Shown here piece by piece: positions 8,425-18,562 of a stretch of 59,573 nt of DNA (within the stretch, counting starts at the first letter, position 1; the number at the start of each line of letters is the position of its first letter). A program made the position numbers and the translations under genes. The notes under the pieces are model-generated. The model was not told where the DNA came from and did not search any database. It worked only from the letters and a program-made list of their open reading frames with translations. The DNA is from Bacteroidales bacterium (GTDB lineage: Bacteria; Bacteroidota; Bacteroidia; Bacteroidales; WCHB1-69): contig JAFZUH010000199.1 in the NCBI GenBank assembly GCA_017618435.1, positions 1 to 59,573 on the forward strand, given 5' to 3'.

Positions 8425-9822
8425 ATGAAGACAACAAAAATAATTCGGCTTTTGAAAGAAACGGACAGCATAGGTTTGAATACTGCTGTCAATATTAAAG
8501 GATGGGTACGCACCAAGAGGGGCAATAACAATGTAGCCTTTCTCAACGTCAATGACGGATCCATAGTTCACGGCATACAAGTAGTGATAGATGTACCCGG
8601 TTTTGATGAAGAAATGCTCAAAAGCATCACTACCGGTGCCTGCATATCGGTAGACGGCATATTGGTGGCTTCCATGGGTAAAGGTCAAGGAGTGGAAATT
8701 CAGGCTCAACATATAGAGATTCTCGGCACTGCCGACCCTCAGATATATCCTCTTCAGAAAAAAGGACATAGCATGGAATTTTTACGCAGCATAGCCCATC
8801 TGCGTCCCCGCACCAACTATTTTTCATGTGTATTGCGCCTAAGACACGCCATGGCTTTTGCCATACACCAATATTTTAACGACAAAGGCTTTGTATATTT
8901 ACACACACCCATCATCACCAGCTCCGATTGTGAAGGTGCAGGAGAAATGTTCCATGTTACCACCTTGGACATTGCCAATCCTCCACGCACTCCAAACGGA
9001 GATGTGGACTATAAGCAGGATTTCTTCGGAAGGCATACCAGCCTTACCGTTTCCGGTCAACTTAACGGCGAATTAGGGGCTATGGCATTGGGCAATATCT
9101 ACACTTTCGGACCCACATTCAGAGCAGAAAATTCCAATACGCCAAGACATTTGGCTGAATTTTGGATGATAGAGCCGGAAATGGCATTCTACGATTTGGA
9201 TGACAATATGGATATGGCTGAAGATTTCATCAAACATTGTGTACGATATGCATTGGAACACAATATGGATGATTTGCAATTCCTCAACGATTTGTTTGAC
9301 AAAGAACTTATCAGCCGTCTGCAATCGGTGTTGGATGTGGACTTTGTACGCCTGCCTTACACGGAAGCTATTGATATCTTGTCCAAATCGGGACAAAAAT
9401 TTGAATATCCTATATCATGGGGCATAGATTTACAATCGGAACACGAGCGATATTTGGTGGAACAACATTTTAAAAAGCCCGTCATCCTTATAGATTACCC
9501 TAAAGAAATCAAAGCTTTCTATATGAAACAAAACGATGACGGCAAAACAGTAAGAGCCATGGACGTGCTGTTTCCTAAAATAGGCGAAATAATAGGAGGC
9601 TCCCAAAGAGAAGAAAGTTTGGAAAAACTCTTGAATGTGATTCATGAACGTAAGATGAACGAACAAGAACTGTGGTGGTATTTGGAAACACGAAAATTCG
9701 GTACCGCCCCGCATAGCGGTTTCGGTTTGGGTTTCGAACGTTTATTATTATTTGTTACCGGCATGAGTAACATTCGCGATGTGATTCCATTTCCGAGAAC
9801 TCCTCAAAACGCTGAATTCTAA
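8425..9822 (+). CDS. asnS: Asparaginyl-tRNA synthetase
   Basis: A 465-residue class IIb synthetase: N-terminal OB-fold anticodon-binding domain (about 15-100, VNIKGWVRTKRG), then the catalytic core with FGPTFRAENSNTPRHLAEFWMIEPE (motif 2 region) and the C-terminal motif 3 GFGLGFERLLLFVTG. It charges tRNA-Asn in the cytoplasm. The HLAEFWMIEPEMAF signature separates AsnRS from AspRS. Length is normal. gldD follows after 5 bases. Confidence 0.96.
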   Translation: MKTTKIIRLLKETDSIGLNTAVNIKGWVRTKRGNNNVAFLNVNDGSIVHGIQVVIDVPGFDEEMLKSITTGACISVDGILVASMGKGQGVEIQAQHIEILGTADPQIYPLQKKGHSMEFLRSIAHLRPRTNYFSCVLRLRHAMAFAIHQYFNDKGFVYLHTPIITSSDCEGAGEMFHVTTLDIANPPRTPNGDVDYKQDFFGRHTSLTVSGQLNGELGAMALGNIYTFGPTFRAENSNTPRHLAEFWMIEPEMAFYDLDDNMDMAEDFIKHCVRYALEHNMDDLQFLNDLFDKELISRLQSVLDVDFVRLPYTEAIDILSKSGQKFEYPISWGIDLQSEHERYLVEQHFKKPVILIDYPKEIKAFYMKQNDDGKTVRAMDVLFPKIGEIIGGSQREESLEKLLNVIHERKMNEQELWWYLETRKFGTAPHSGFGLGFERLLLFVTGMSNIRDVIPFPRTPQNAEF

Positions 9823-9827
9823 TCCGT

Positions 9828-10421
9828 ATGAAATTCGTCAAGATAATCGCTTTATTCGCCGTTGTGCTGATGTCAACAGGGGCATGCCGTCACCAAGAGG
9901 TTTACATGCCCAAACAACGAGGCTATTACAGAATCAATATTCCTGATACCGGTTATCAGGCCTTGTCACCTGAATATCCTTATTTTTTTGAATATTCACA
10001 ATATGCCTATATTGACGACTATAACCTGCACGATTCCGCACAATATTGGATCAATGTGGCCTACCCTCAACTCAACGCCGTAATCTATATCAGCTATCGT
10101 ACATTTCATGGCGATTCCGCATTAAATGTCATGATTAACGACTCCCGATCCATGGTTTTCAAGCAAATCAGCAAGGCTGATGATGTCATAGAGTCGGTTA
10201 TCAGAGACGACAGTGCCCGTGTTTATGGCAAAACATACGAAATTAAAGGCAACGAAGCTGCCTGTCCTTTTCAAATGTGGATGACCGACAGAAACAAACA
10301 TTTTTTTAGGGCATCGCTTTATTTCGGATGCAAACCCAACAACGATTCCCTGCAACCTGCCATTGACTATATCGGTAAAGATATCATGCACATGATTAAT
10401 ACTTTTAAATGGACCTACTGA
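9828..10421 (+). CDS. gldD: GldD-type gliding-motility lipoprotein homologue
   Basis: A 197-residue protein with a lipoprotein signal ending at a lipobox-like TGAC (Cys about 20). The mature part begins YMPKQRGYYRINIPDTGYQ and contains YPYFFEYSQYA, the conserved GldD pattern. GldD is a periplasm-facing lipoprotein linked to gliding and type IX secretion in Flavobacteriia; non-gliding Bacteroidales also carry homologues, so motility should not be assumed. Here it sits tightly between asnS and yihY. Confidence 0.85.
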   Translation: MKFVKIIALFAVVLMSTGACRHQEVYMPKQRGYYRINIPDTGYQALSPEYPYFFEYSQYAYIDDYNLHDSAQYWINVAYPQLNAVIYISYRTFHGDSALNVMINDSRSMVFKQISKADDVIESVIRDDSARVYGKTYEIKGNEAACPFQMWMTDRNKHFFRASLYFGCKPNNDSLQPAIDYIGKDIMHMINTFKWTY

Positions 10422-10422
10422 T

Positions 10423-11388
10423 ATGAACACCAATACTATATTTCTTAAGCTACTGAGTTACAAATGGGTAAGAAAAGTCATTTCTTGGCTAAGAAAACTT
10501 GTATTACCTTTTTTTGACGGAGTACCTTTATTCGACGTATTGGTATATTTTATCAAAGGCTTGGTCAAAGGGGAATTATCCATAAGAGCCGCCGCATTGT
10601 CGTACAATTTTTTTATGGCTCTGTTCCCTTTGATATTGTTTTTCTTTACCATTATAGCATATCTCCCCTTAGACGCCTATATTCCGGTAGCCTACGATTT
10701 TATTGCCGAAATGGTGCCGTCGCAAGCCTATGATATGGTAATGAAAACCATCAACGGCATACTGACTAAAAACGGAACTTTACTTTCTATCAGTATCATA
10801 TTCACTTTCTATTTTGCCACACGAGGTATTCGCGCTATGATAAAAACTTTTAACGACAGCTATCATACCCTGGAATCCCGTTCGGGCATTATGCAGATAG
10901 TGATTTCCTTATTGTTGCTTTTGGTGATCACCATAATGATAATATTGGTATTTACCGCCATAATCATCAACAAGCAATTATTTATCAGCATAGTAGCCAA
11001 CACCTCCATCAACATAGTGATATGGAAATGGATATTCGGCTTCAGCAAGTGGATATTAGTGGTGTTGTTAATGTTTTTTTCCATATCCCTTATATACTAT
11101 TTGGCTCCCGCAAAAAAATCCCGTTTCCGTTTTTTTTCCGCAGGGTCATCGTTGGCTACCGCACTGATTATACTTTCAAGTTTCGGCTTTGATTTTTATA
11201 TCTCCAACTTTTCCAATTACAATGCTGTATATGGTTCTATCGGAACGCTGATTATAGTATTGATATGGATACAATTGATATCGATGATACTACTTATCGG
11301 TTTTGAGCTCAATGCCAGTATCAAAAATGCCAAAAGGCGCAAGCAAACGGCTTCTGCCGATCCGCTTAAACTCTATACACAAAAATAA
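10423..11388 (+). CDS. YihY/BrkB-family inner-membrane protein
   Basis: A 321-residue protein with about six hydrophobic segments. The family signature ELSIRAAALSYNFFMALFPLILF and the C-terminal GSIGTLIIVLIWIQ are present. The YihY family is an integral membrane family of uncertain function (once called ribonuclease BN in error). The ATG follows the gldD stop by one base, so the two are probably translationally coupled; cdd follows after 3 bases. Confidence 0.88.
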   Translation: MNTNTIFLKLLSYKWVRKVISWLRKLVLPFFDGVPLFDVLVYFIKGLVKGELSIRAAALSYNFFMALFPLILFFFTIIAYLPLDAYIPVAYDFIAEMVPSQAYDMVMKTINGILTKNGTLLSISIIFTFYFATRGIRAMIKTFNDSYHTLESRSGIMQIVISLLLLLVITIMIILVFTAIIINKQLFISIVANTSINIVIWKWIFGFSKWILVVLLMFFSISLIYYLAPAKKSRFRFFSAGSSLATALIILSSFGFDFYISNFSNYNAVYGSIGTLIIVLIWIQLISMILLIGFELNASIKNAKRRKQTASADPLKLYTQK

Positions 11389-11391
11389 CAC

Positions 11392-11883
11392 ATGATGCAG
11401 AAAAAAATCACATTGGAATACGAATACTTTACTGATATCAATTGCTTACCCGCAACGCTACAGCAATTGGTCAAGGCTGCCAGAAACAACACCTTGCAGG
11501 CCTATGCTCCCTATTCACATTTTAAAGTAGGTGCTGCAGTATTGCTTGACAATGGTATCATCATCAACGGAAACAATCAGGAAAACGCTTCTTATCCGCA
11601 AGGCATGTGTGCCGAAAGGGTGGCTATGTTTCAAGCATCGGCACTCTACCCTGACAATGCCATGATTGCCATTGCCATTTGCGGCAATCCTGAAGGTTTT
11701 GCTCTCACTCACCCGCTCTCCCCGTGCGGCGGTTGCAGACAAGTGATGCTGGAATATGAAAAAAAAAGCGGACAAAACATGAAGGTGATCCTTTGTACCA
11801 TGCAAGACGAATACATAGTATTTGACAATGCCGGCATGCTTTTACCCTTCAATTTTTCAAAAGATGATTTACTTACTAAATAA
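11392..11883 (+). CDS. cdd: Cytidine deaminase
   Basis: A 163-residue protein with the zinc/catalytic motifs CAERVA (C plus general-acid/base Glu) and PCGGCRQ. It deaminates cytidine and deoxycytidine to uridine forms in pyrimidine salvage. The N-terminus is about 25 residues longer than the Bacillus enzyme, as is common in Bacteroidota. Two adjacent ATGs are possible starts. Confidence 0.93.
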   Translation: MMQKKITLEYEYFTDINCLPATLQQLVKAARNNTLQAYAPYSHFKVGAAVLLDNGIIINGNNQENASYPQGMCAERVAMFQASALYPDNAMIAIAICGNPEGFALTHPLSPCGGCRQVMLEYEKKSGQNMKVILCTMQDEYIVFDNAGMLLPFNFSKDDLLTK

Positions 11884-11956
11884 TATCCCCTATTTGAAAA
11901 AAAAATGCTAAATTCGCCTATTGTTAAATATATACTCATATAAGTATTATCATCAC

Positions 11957-12724
11957 ATGAAGAAAATTGTTTTATTGTTGACTATCATTTGTTTAGGAGC
12001 TGTCTCTTATGGCCAGCAAGGAGATACAACACAAGTGAACACGTCGAAAAAAGTGAAAAAAAACACACAAATACAACACACTATTGACGACTATATAAAA
12101 CCCATATTGTATAAAGACAGAATAGTATTGGATTTTTTAAACACCATGTGGTTCGGTTTTAAACAAGACAATAAATTTATAGACCCCAATGTAAAACCGC
12201 ATTATTTCAATTTCAGTTTTACAGGTGCCGTCATATTCGATATCCCTGTCAAAAAGAACAATCCGTTCAGTTTTGGCATAGGTTTGGGTGTAAGCAATTA
12301 CAATATGTATTCCAACGGTATTTTCGGCATAGGAGAAGGTTATACAGCCACACTCACCCCTATTCCCGACTATATCACCAAATATCGCAAAAATAAAATG
12401 TCGTACACTAACTTACACATTCCATTGGAATTCCGTTACAGGCACAAATGCGGATTCAAAATTTCAGCGGGTGTGCGTGTGGGTATCATCCTGGACCTTC
12501 ATAGCAAATATTTCGGTCCGGCTCTTGACGGCAGCGAAGACAAAGATTTGATAAAAGACTATAAATTGGTAAACCGCACCAAAATTCCGGTAGAAGTAAC
12601 CTTCCGCACCGGATGGAAATTTGTGGGTGTTACCGCCAACTATATGGTCACCAAATTGTTTGAAGCCGAAAAAGGTCCTCAAATATGCCCCTTCTCCTTC
12701 GGAATTTCTCTATGTCCTTACTAA
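11957..12724 (+). CDS. Outer-membrane beta-barrel protein
   Basis: A 255-residue protein with a signal peptide (MKKIVLLLTIICLG ... YGQ). The rest alternates hydrophobic and polar residues, with YFNFSFTGAVIFDIPV, FGIGLGVSNYN and PLEFRYRHKCGFKISAGVRVG as strand-like stretches, fitting the PorT/OMP_b-brl family. An upstream start at 11921 would put 12 residues before the signal peptide, so ATG 11957 is preferred. A terminator follows the stop. Confidence 0.75.
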   Translation: MKKIVLLLTIICLGAVSYGQQGDTTQVNTSKKVKKNTQIQHTIDDYIKPILYKDRIVLDFLNTMWFGFKQDNKFIDPNVKPHYFNFSFTGAVIFDIPVKKNNPFSFGIGLGVSNYNMYSNGIFGIGEGYTATLTPIPDYITKYRKNKMSYTNLHIPLEFRYRHKCGFKISAGVRVGIILDLHSKYFGPALDGSEDKDLIKDYKLVNRTKIPVEVTFRTGWKFVGVTANYMVTKLFEAEKGPQICPFSFGISLCPY

Positions 12725-12749
12725 CGGCACAGTTCAAAAATATAATCAG

Positions 12750-12773
12750 GCACCGGTAACGGTGCTTTTTTTT
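12750..12773 (+). terminator. Intrinsic terminator after the asnS-OMP run
   Basis: GCACCG - GTAA - CGGTGC forms a 6-bp GC-rich stem with a 4-base loop followed by eight T residues on the plus strand. It separates the rightward genes from the convergent MMPL operon. Confidence 0.85.
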
Positions 12774-12846
12774 CTTCCGGTTACTAGAAAAGAAAATTCA
12801 ACTCAACAGTCAAAAAGCAACATTTCTCAGGATCATTGCCCGAAAA

Positions 12847-15060
12847 TTATTTTGTCCTGCTATAATATTTTTGCAATTGACGGTTGACAAAAGGAATTTT
12901 TTCGCTCACGCTGAACAACACAGGAGGAATCAAATAAGCCATCAGCACCACTGCACTCATTCCTATCAACACCACGGAACCGAGTGAATTCATGGCGGGG
13001 TGTTTGGCAAACACCAATACCCCTATGGCCACCAACATGATAACGGCCGAAAGGATAATGGATTGCTTATATTGATTCAACATAGGCCTGCCGTTTCTTT
13101 TTTCATATAAAATGCCTTCCACCACAAAAATGGTATAGTCATCCCCTTGCCCAAAAATAAAGGTAGCCAAAATAATGTTCACAATATTGAATTGTATTCC
13201 GAACAACTGCATAAAGGCTACTATTAATATCCAGCTGAGCGCCATAGGGAGAAAGGCTATCATTCCTATCAGGACACTTCTGAAACTCAAACACAGGAAC
13301 ACGAACACTATTATAGAGCACAGCATGGTAACATAATCAAAATTTCCGCTTAACAAATCCACTATGCGGGTATTCATGGCTGTGGTGTTAAACCTGCCGG
13401 GCCACAATGCGGCCAAGGTGTCGGATGAATTCAAATCCGAGGGTTGATATTCCGTGCTGATTCTATTGATAAAAGGCTGCAATAAATCAGGTTTAATACC
13501 TGTTGCTTCCGCCTGAAGGGTCAAATTTTCGGAAATAGCATCCACATTTTGCCTCCGCCAAAAATCATTCCATACATTCACCCTATGATGCAATTCTTCC
13601 CTGGCTTCTTCCACGGTGTAAGCCGTTTGACGGGATGCGGCGTTGAATTTTTCAAAAAAAGCCAAATCCGACTTTTGCTGTTCTGTCATATAATTGATAT
13701 GACTGATATCGGCGTCAAACAATTCATACGGATGCATTGTCACCACTAAAGCCGTCACTATAAGAGTGAGCGCTATTGCTATTGAAGCAACGCGAAAGGA
13801 AATATATTTTTTCCATTTTTGACCCCAAGGAAGATGTATCTCTCTTGTTTTTGCATGATATTGCCGCATAAAATGCGGTAAAAACAATATACAAAACAAT
13901 ATCGTACTTGCCAAATCGGCCGCAGCGAACACCCCTAACTGACATAATGCTGACGACTTTAACGGAATTAAAGTCATAAAAGCGGCAATGGTGGTAATAT
14001 TGCCTATGGTCAAAGGAAGAATCACTTCTTGCAATGTTTGCTGCACGGAGGCAGTATAGCGCTGATGTACCAACAAATGCAGAGGATAGTTGACGGAAAT
14101 ACCTATTAACACCGCACCTATACCCAACACAATGACAGATACTTTATCAAACACTATCGCCAACGCGGCCATACCTCCCAGCCAACCGAATGCAACGGAA
14201 AGAAGAATAAGGAGTATGTCTCTTTTTTTGGGAAAAGCATAAAACAACAAAGCCAATATCAGCAATAGCGATACCACAACAGCCATCAGGGAATCGTGTT
14301 TAATACATTTGGCGTTAGCCACCGCTATTACAGGAGCGCCAAGCAGGCGCACAGATACGGCAGTATGATTGGCATTCACTTTGGCACATACATCTTCCAA
14401 TGTATCCGCCAACAATTCGTTCCGGGCCGATTCCATGCTGCCGTAAGGGGAATCGTAAAAAGCAAAGCCATATTTTAAATCCGAAGTCATCATATAACCG
14501 TTGTAAGCGGCAAAAGAGGATTGTGCTACCGCATATTGTCCGGATGCGATATCGGATACGGGAATCAGTTGCAACGGGTCGTTGGCAATGGAAGACACTA
14601 AAAACGATGTGCCGGGAGTGGTGAGTATTTGCTTATCCGACACAAGCAGCTGTTGCATCTGATTAGCGTTTAACTTATCTTGCAATTCCACGTAATCGCT
14701 ATCGGACAAAAAATAAGGCATGTGCTCATACACAAACTGCAATCTGTCCAAAAAAGCATCCATATCCAATTCCGTGATGGCGTCAGGCAAATACGCTCCT
14801 GCTTCATCTATGGCCGCAATAATGCTGTCGGGATGAGTGCCTTCAAATATCATGACTATGCGCTGCGATTCGCTTAATGCGGAAAATATTTTGACAGACT
14901 CTTCATATTCTTTATCTTCGGGTATAAAATCAAAAATATTTTCATCATATTCCAGCGAAACAGACAATAATACAAGTATGACAGACAAGATACCCAGTCC
15001 GCTCCACAACAATAGACGATGTTGTTGAAAATACCTGTATATTTTAATGAACGCGTTCAT
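12847..15060 (-). CDS. MMPL/RND-type exporter
   Basis: A 737-residue membrane protein with the RND duplication: one TM near residue 15-35, a large periplasmic loop, a five-helix bundle (about 255-400), a second loop, and another bundle (about 570-725) with GQGDDYTIFVVEG. This is the MMPL/COG4258 exporter type that moves lipids or polyketide-like products. It is the last gene of a leftward operon and its start overlaps the end of the ligase gene by 17 bases. In aryl-polyene clusters a homologue exports or positions the product; that role here is inferred from the neighbours. Confidence 0.82.
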   Translation of the reverse strand: MNAFIKIYRYFQQHRLLLWSGLGILSVILVLLSVSLEYDENIFDFIPEDKEYEESVKIFSALSESQRIVMIFEGTHPDSIIAAIDEAGAYLPDAITELDMDAFLDRLQFVYEHMPYFLSDSDYVELQDKLNANQMQQLLVSDKQILTTPGTSFLVSSIANDPLQLIPVSDIASGQYAVAQSSFAAYNGYMMTSDLKYGFAFYDSPYGSMESARNELLADTLEDVCAKVNANHTAVSVRLLGAPVIAVANAKCIKHDSLMAVVVSLLLILALLFYAFPKKRDILLILLSVAFGWLGGMAALAIVFDKVSVIVLGIGAVLIGISVNYPLHLLVHQRYTASVQQTLQEVILPLTIGNITTIAAFMTLIPLKSSALCQLGVFAAADLASTILFCILFLPHFMRQYHAKTREIHLPWGQKWKKYISFRVASIAIALTLIVTALVVTMHPYELFDADISHINYMTEQQKSDLAFFEKFNAASRQTAYTVEEAREELHHRVNVWNDFWRRQNVDAISENLTLQAEATGIKPDLLQPFINRISTEYQPSDLNSSDTLAALWPGRFNTTAMNTRIVDLLSGNFDYVTMLCSIIVFVFLCLSFRSVLIGMIAFLPMALSWILIVAFMQLFGIQFNIVNIILATFIFGQGDDYTIFVVEGILYEKRNGRPMLNQYKQSIILSAVIMLVAIGVLVFAKHPAMNSLGSVVLIGMSAVVLMAYLIPPVLFSVSEKIPFVNRQLQKYYSRTK

Positions 15061-16345
15061 CTATGAATTTGATGGGTTTACGGGATTTGGCGGGAAAATT
15101 GATTTGCTGAATTACATCTATGGGCAATATTTCTATTTGAGGAGCCACTCTTAATCGGGCTCTGAATTTGTCCTTCAAGTCTTTTACCACCACATTGCCG
15201 CTCAAATCGATATCGGGTTTCAGCCCCACCCTTACTATCACTTCATCGGTACCTGTTGACATGGTTCGAGCCACCACCACATAATTTTGAATATAATCGG
15301 TATTGTCCAAAACATCATTAATGGCGGGAGGATAGATGGTAGTACCTTTAAATTTGAGCATATTGTTTTTACGTCCTATCAAAGGTGTGAGTCTGTAAGA
15401 ATTCCTGCCGCAAGCGCATGCACCGGTCATTTTAGTGGCGATATCACCCGTGCGGAAACGAAGCAAAGGCATGGCTTCCACACCCAAAGTGGTTATCACT
15501 ATTTCCCCGGGGCATCCGTCGGGTACAGGTTGTCCGTCTTCCCCTATTATTTCTACTATGATTAATTCCGGATGCACATGTCCTCCGCAGGCATAAGGGC
15601 ATTCCGAAAACGTTGCCGACATTTCCGTTGAGGAATAGGTGGCATACAATTCCACTTCCGGCCATTTGTCGTGGATACGTTGTCCCAACAAATTAAGAGA
15701 GAAATCTTGATTGCGAAGGCCTTCGCCTATTCCGATAATTTTTTGAATAGACGAACGCTTATAATCAATATTATGTTGTTCTGCATATTCTATCAATCGC
15801 AATATAAACGAAGGAACGCACATCACCGCATTAGGATGCAAGCGCTCTATGGTATCCCATTGCAGTTCGGGAATGCCGTTGCCTACCCTGACCACTCCCA
15901 CTCCCAACTTGCGCAAACCCAACCAATAAGCCAAACCTGCCATAAAACGTTTGTCCAAGGTGGTCATCAATTGAAGCACATTTCCTTTTTTTAGTCCTGC
16001 ACATGCAAACGATTTGGCTTCATTATATGCCAAGCGTTGCAAATCGCTTTCGGTGCAACCGAAAGTCACAGGATCGCCCAATGTTCCGGAAGTGGTGATA
16101 TAGTCTATGATTTTTTCCCGGGGCACACATAAAAAATCATCATTATACAATTGCAAATCCTGTTTCTCGGTAAAAGGGAGCCCGTTGAGGTCTTCCAGCT
16201 TACGAATATGCTTTATATCCACCCCGTGTTCCTTAAACACGGTTCGGTAAAACGGGGACCGCTTTTGTAAATACGCCAATTGCTTTTTCAGCAATTGTTC
16301 CTGATAACTTTTAATAGTCTCTACTGATTCAAATTCAATATCCAT
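15044..16345 (-). CDS. PaaK-like adenylate-forming ligase
   Basis: About 433 residues. It has the adenylation motif TTSGTLGDPVTFG, the YSSTEM motif, an RFRTGDIA motif with a Cys-rich CACGRN segment, and a C-terminal FKGTTIYPPAI hinge. These match phenylacetate-CoA ligase relatives that activate carboxylic acids as adenylates and pass them to CoA or a carrier protein. Start could be the ATG at 16366 or 16345; I give the later one (MDIEFES) because it reduces the overlap with the upstream hydrolase gene. Likely to load an aryl acid in the pathway of this operon; the substrate is inferred. Confidence 0.8.
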   Translation of the reverse strand: MDIEFESVETIKSYQEQLLKKQLAYLQKRSPFYRTVFKEHGVDIKHIRKLEDLNGLPFTEKQDLQLYNDDFLCVPREKIIDYITTSGTLGDPVTFGCTESDLQRLAYNEAKSFACAGLKKGNVLQLMTTLDKRFMAGLAYWLGLRKLGVGVVRVGNGIPELQWDTIERLHPNAVMCVPSFILRLIEYAEQHNIDYKRSSIQKIIGIGEGLRNQDFSLNLLGQRIHDKWPEVELYATYSSTEMSATFSECPYACGGHVHPELIIVEIIGEDGQPVPDGCPGEIVITTLGVEAMPLLRFRTGDIATKMTGACACGRNSYRLTPLIGRKNNMLKFKGTTIYPPAINDVLDNTDYIQNYVVVARTMSTGTDEVIVRVGLKPDIDLSGNVVVKDLKDKFRARLRVAPQIEILPIDVIQQINFPAKSRKPIKFIDERVH

Positions 16346-17145
16346 TGCAAAAAAGTCTGTTTCCATTGTTGTGACTCGCTTGTACCTTTGCTTTCGGAAG
16401 CGCCAAAACCGTGACCTCCCGTTTCGTATTGTATATATATGTGCGGAATTTGATTGGCTGTAAGGGCGGAATCCAACAATTCCGAATTCTGATATTTCAC
16501 TATAGGGTCATCTTGACAATTAACAAGAAAAACAGGAGGGCAATCGGGCGTGATATGTTTTTCCAAAGACAGTGAATCCCGCATGGTTTTATTCCATTGA
16601 CGCCACACGCCAAGCGCTCCCCTGCGGCTACGCCGGTGTGTATAGTCCGGATGGCTCATGGATACCACAGGATATACGGGACATAAAAAAACAGGCTTAT
16701 ACACGGTACGATTATACAGATAAGAAGACATGCACAAATGACCTCCCGCCGAAAATCCCATAACTCCTATCTTTTTAGTATCCACTCCGTCTTCTTGAGC
16801 ATGCTTGTATACATATTCCAAGGCAGCCTCCACATCTTCAAGCATATCAGGATATTTATGCCCTATCCCCAACACCCTGAAACCGGTAATATAAGCCGCT
16901 ACCGTTGCCACTCTATACTTCAGCACATAGGCATTAATACCATGGGATTGCAACCATTCGGCCACACCCTCTCCTTCTGTTTTCATATCCAACCAGGAAT
17001 AACTTCCTCCGGGACATACTATAACGGCAATACCGGTATTGTTGGCGGAATCCGCCAAATATGGTTTCAACACCACTTTGGTTGTATTGGCTTGTGCATA
17101 TAATGAGATAAGCGAAAATAATAAAAATAAAATATACCTCATCAT
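16321..17145 (-). CDS. Exported alpha/beta hydrolase (BD-FAE/esterase type)
   Basis: A 274-residue protein with a short signal peptide (MMRYILFLLFSLISLYAQA). An oxyanion-side motif CPGGSYSW, the nucleophile elbow GFSAGGHL, and a late Asp (QDDPIV) and His (GGHGFG) give a complete Ser-Asp-His triad. It is probably a periplasmic esterase or deacylase. It starts one base after the GT2-acyltransferase gene and overlaps the ligase, so it belongs to the same operon; it might hydrolyse or transfer the lipid product. Confidence 0.82.
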   Translation of the reverse strand: MMRYILFLLFSLISLYAQANTTKVVLKPYLADSANNTGIAVIVCPGGSYSWLDMKTEGEGVAEWLQSHGINAYVLKYRVATVAAYITGFRVLGIGHKYPDMLEDVEAALEYVYKHAQEDGVDTKKIGVMGFSAGGHLCMSSYLYNRTVYKPVFLCPVYPVVSMSHPDYTHRRSRRGALGVWRQWNKTMRDSLSLEKHITPDCPPVFLVNCQDDPIVKYQNSELLDSALTANQIPHIYIQYETGGHGFGASESKGTSESQQWKQTFLQWILNLNQ

Positions 17146-17146
17146 A

Positions 17147-18562
17147 TCAACTGTGTGCTATTAGTTGCCAATAATATTTACGTATCAACCGGGAGCGTTC
17201 ACGATAATCCGCGCCATACGAAGCATCGTCCGGCTGTATCAATGGCAATATTGTTACCTTTAGCTCTTCCGGTGTGCCTACATGAAACGGTGATTTGGAC
17301 AATCCTTGTCCGAATCCATCCAATAAAATAGGGCAAATAGGCAATTGCATTTGCTCTGCCAAATAAAAAGCCCCTCTGTGAAATCTTCCCAACTCCCCTG
17401 TTACGGAGCGCGTGCCTTCAGGGAATATGGCGATGGAATATCCGTTGTTGACATATTCTTGCATAGTACCGGCCATATTATCCCATCCTTCTTCTATGGA
17501 GATAACCCCCATCGACTTGGCCACCCTGCCAAAGAAGATATTGTTCAATATCCATCCTTTGGCCATTATCAGCATACGTTCATGCAATGAAATAATTGCC
17601 AAAATATCCAATAAAGAAGTATGATTGGCAATATATATACAAGGCTTGTTCACATCTATACCGGACGTTTCCCGTGCATAACACACCTTATACGGGGCAT
17701 TGGGAAATGCCGACAAAAAAAACCTGGATCCCCGCAATAATCGCAACCGTAACAATACAGACATATCTTTGGGCTTAAAAAGATGATAAAAATCCCGTAT
17801 GATATTGGCCCAAATGGCAAACAATACAAACAGGAAGCTATAATACACCGTTCTCCAATAACTACGGGGCCAACCGTACACTATTGCCAATATACACAAC
17901 AGCGTGTTTAAAACAGATATACGTGTAAAATCCCTTACCGGTCTGAAATAAGAAACCCTCTCTTCTACAGGAGGATAATACACTCTTACCTGCACCGGGA
18001 TTACCGGCGTATTCGCCCATGCCGAAAACACCAGCAACATCAATTCAGCCTCATAGCGATGTGTCATCAAATGCAATCCGTGCAGACCCTGTAAAGGATA
18101 TACTCTAAACCCCGTTTGGGTATCGGACAAGGAGATTCCTGTTTGGAATGCATACCAAAAATTAGAAAACCTGTTGGCAAAAGTATTTTTTAAAGGCATG
18201 TTTTTTTGCGATAATATCCTGCTGCCCAAAATAATAGCCTCCGGACGGACTGCAGACATACGCAACAATGCCGGTATATCTTCCGGATAATGCTGCCCGT
18301 CTGAATCGATGGTGAGCACATGGGTATAACCCAACTCCCGGGCTTTGAGAAAACCTTGTTTAAGGGCATAGCCTTTACCTTTATTAACGGCATAGGAAAC
18401 GATTACCAACTTGTCGTTTTGGATGGTTTCCAACGATTCCAAAGTGCCGTCTGTAGGACCATCCGCCACCACTATCACAGGAAGATACTCCAATGTTTGG
18501 AGCACTATGTCTTTGGCTGTAGCCAAATTATTGTATGTAGGTATTACCGCACAAGTTCTCAC
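17147..18562 (-). CDS. Fused family-2 glycosyltransferase and lysophospholipid-type acyltransferase
   Basis: A 471-residue fusion. Residues 1-230 are a GT2 domain (VIPTYNN, VVADGPTDGT, DSDGQ at 86-90). Two membrane-near hydrophobic segments follow (about 215-256). Residues 290-471 form a 1-acyl-glycerol-phosphate acyltransferase domain with the HxxxxD motif NHTSLLD (313-319) and FPEGTRS (380-386). Such fusions occur in aryl-polyene and flexirubin clusters, where they are thought to attach the polyene to a lipid. The start is GTG, overlapping the fabG stop (GTGA). Confidence 0.88.
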   Translation of the reverse strand: MRTCAVIPTYNNLATAKDIVLQTLEYLPVIVVADGPTDGTLESLETIQNDKLVIVSYAVNKGKGYALKQGFLKARELGYTHVLTIDSDGQHYPEDIPALLRMSAVRPEAIILGSRILSQKNMPLKNTFANRFSNFWYAFQTGISLSDTQTGFRVYPLQGLHGLHLMTHRYEAELMLLVFSAWANTPVIPVQVRVYYPPVEERVSYFRPVRDFTRISVLNTLLCILAIVYGWPRSYWRTVYYSFLFVLFAIWANIIRDFYHLFKPKDMSVLLRLRLLRGSRFFLSAFPNAPYKVCYARETSGIDVNKPCIYIANHTSLLDILAIISLHERMLIMAKGWILNNIFFGRVAKSMGVISIEEGWDNMAGTMQEYVNNGYSIAIFPEGTRSVTGELGRFHRGAFYLAEQMQLPICPILLDGFGQGLSKSPFHVGTPEELKVTILPLIQPDDASYGADYRERSRLIRKYYWQLIAHS

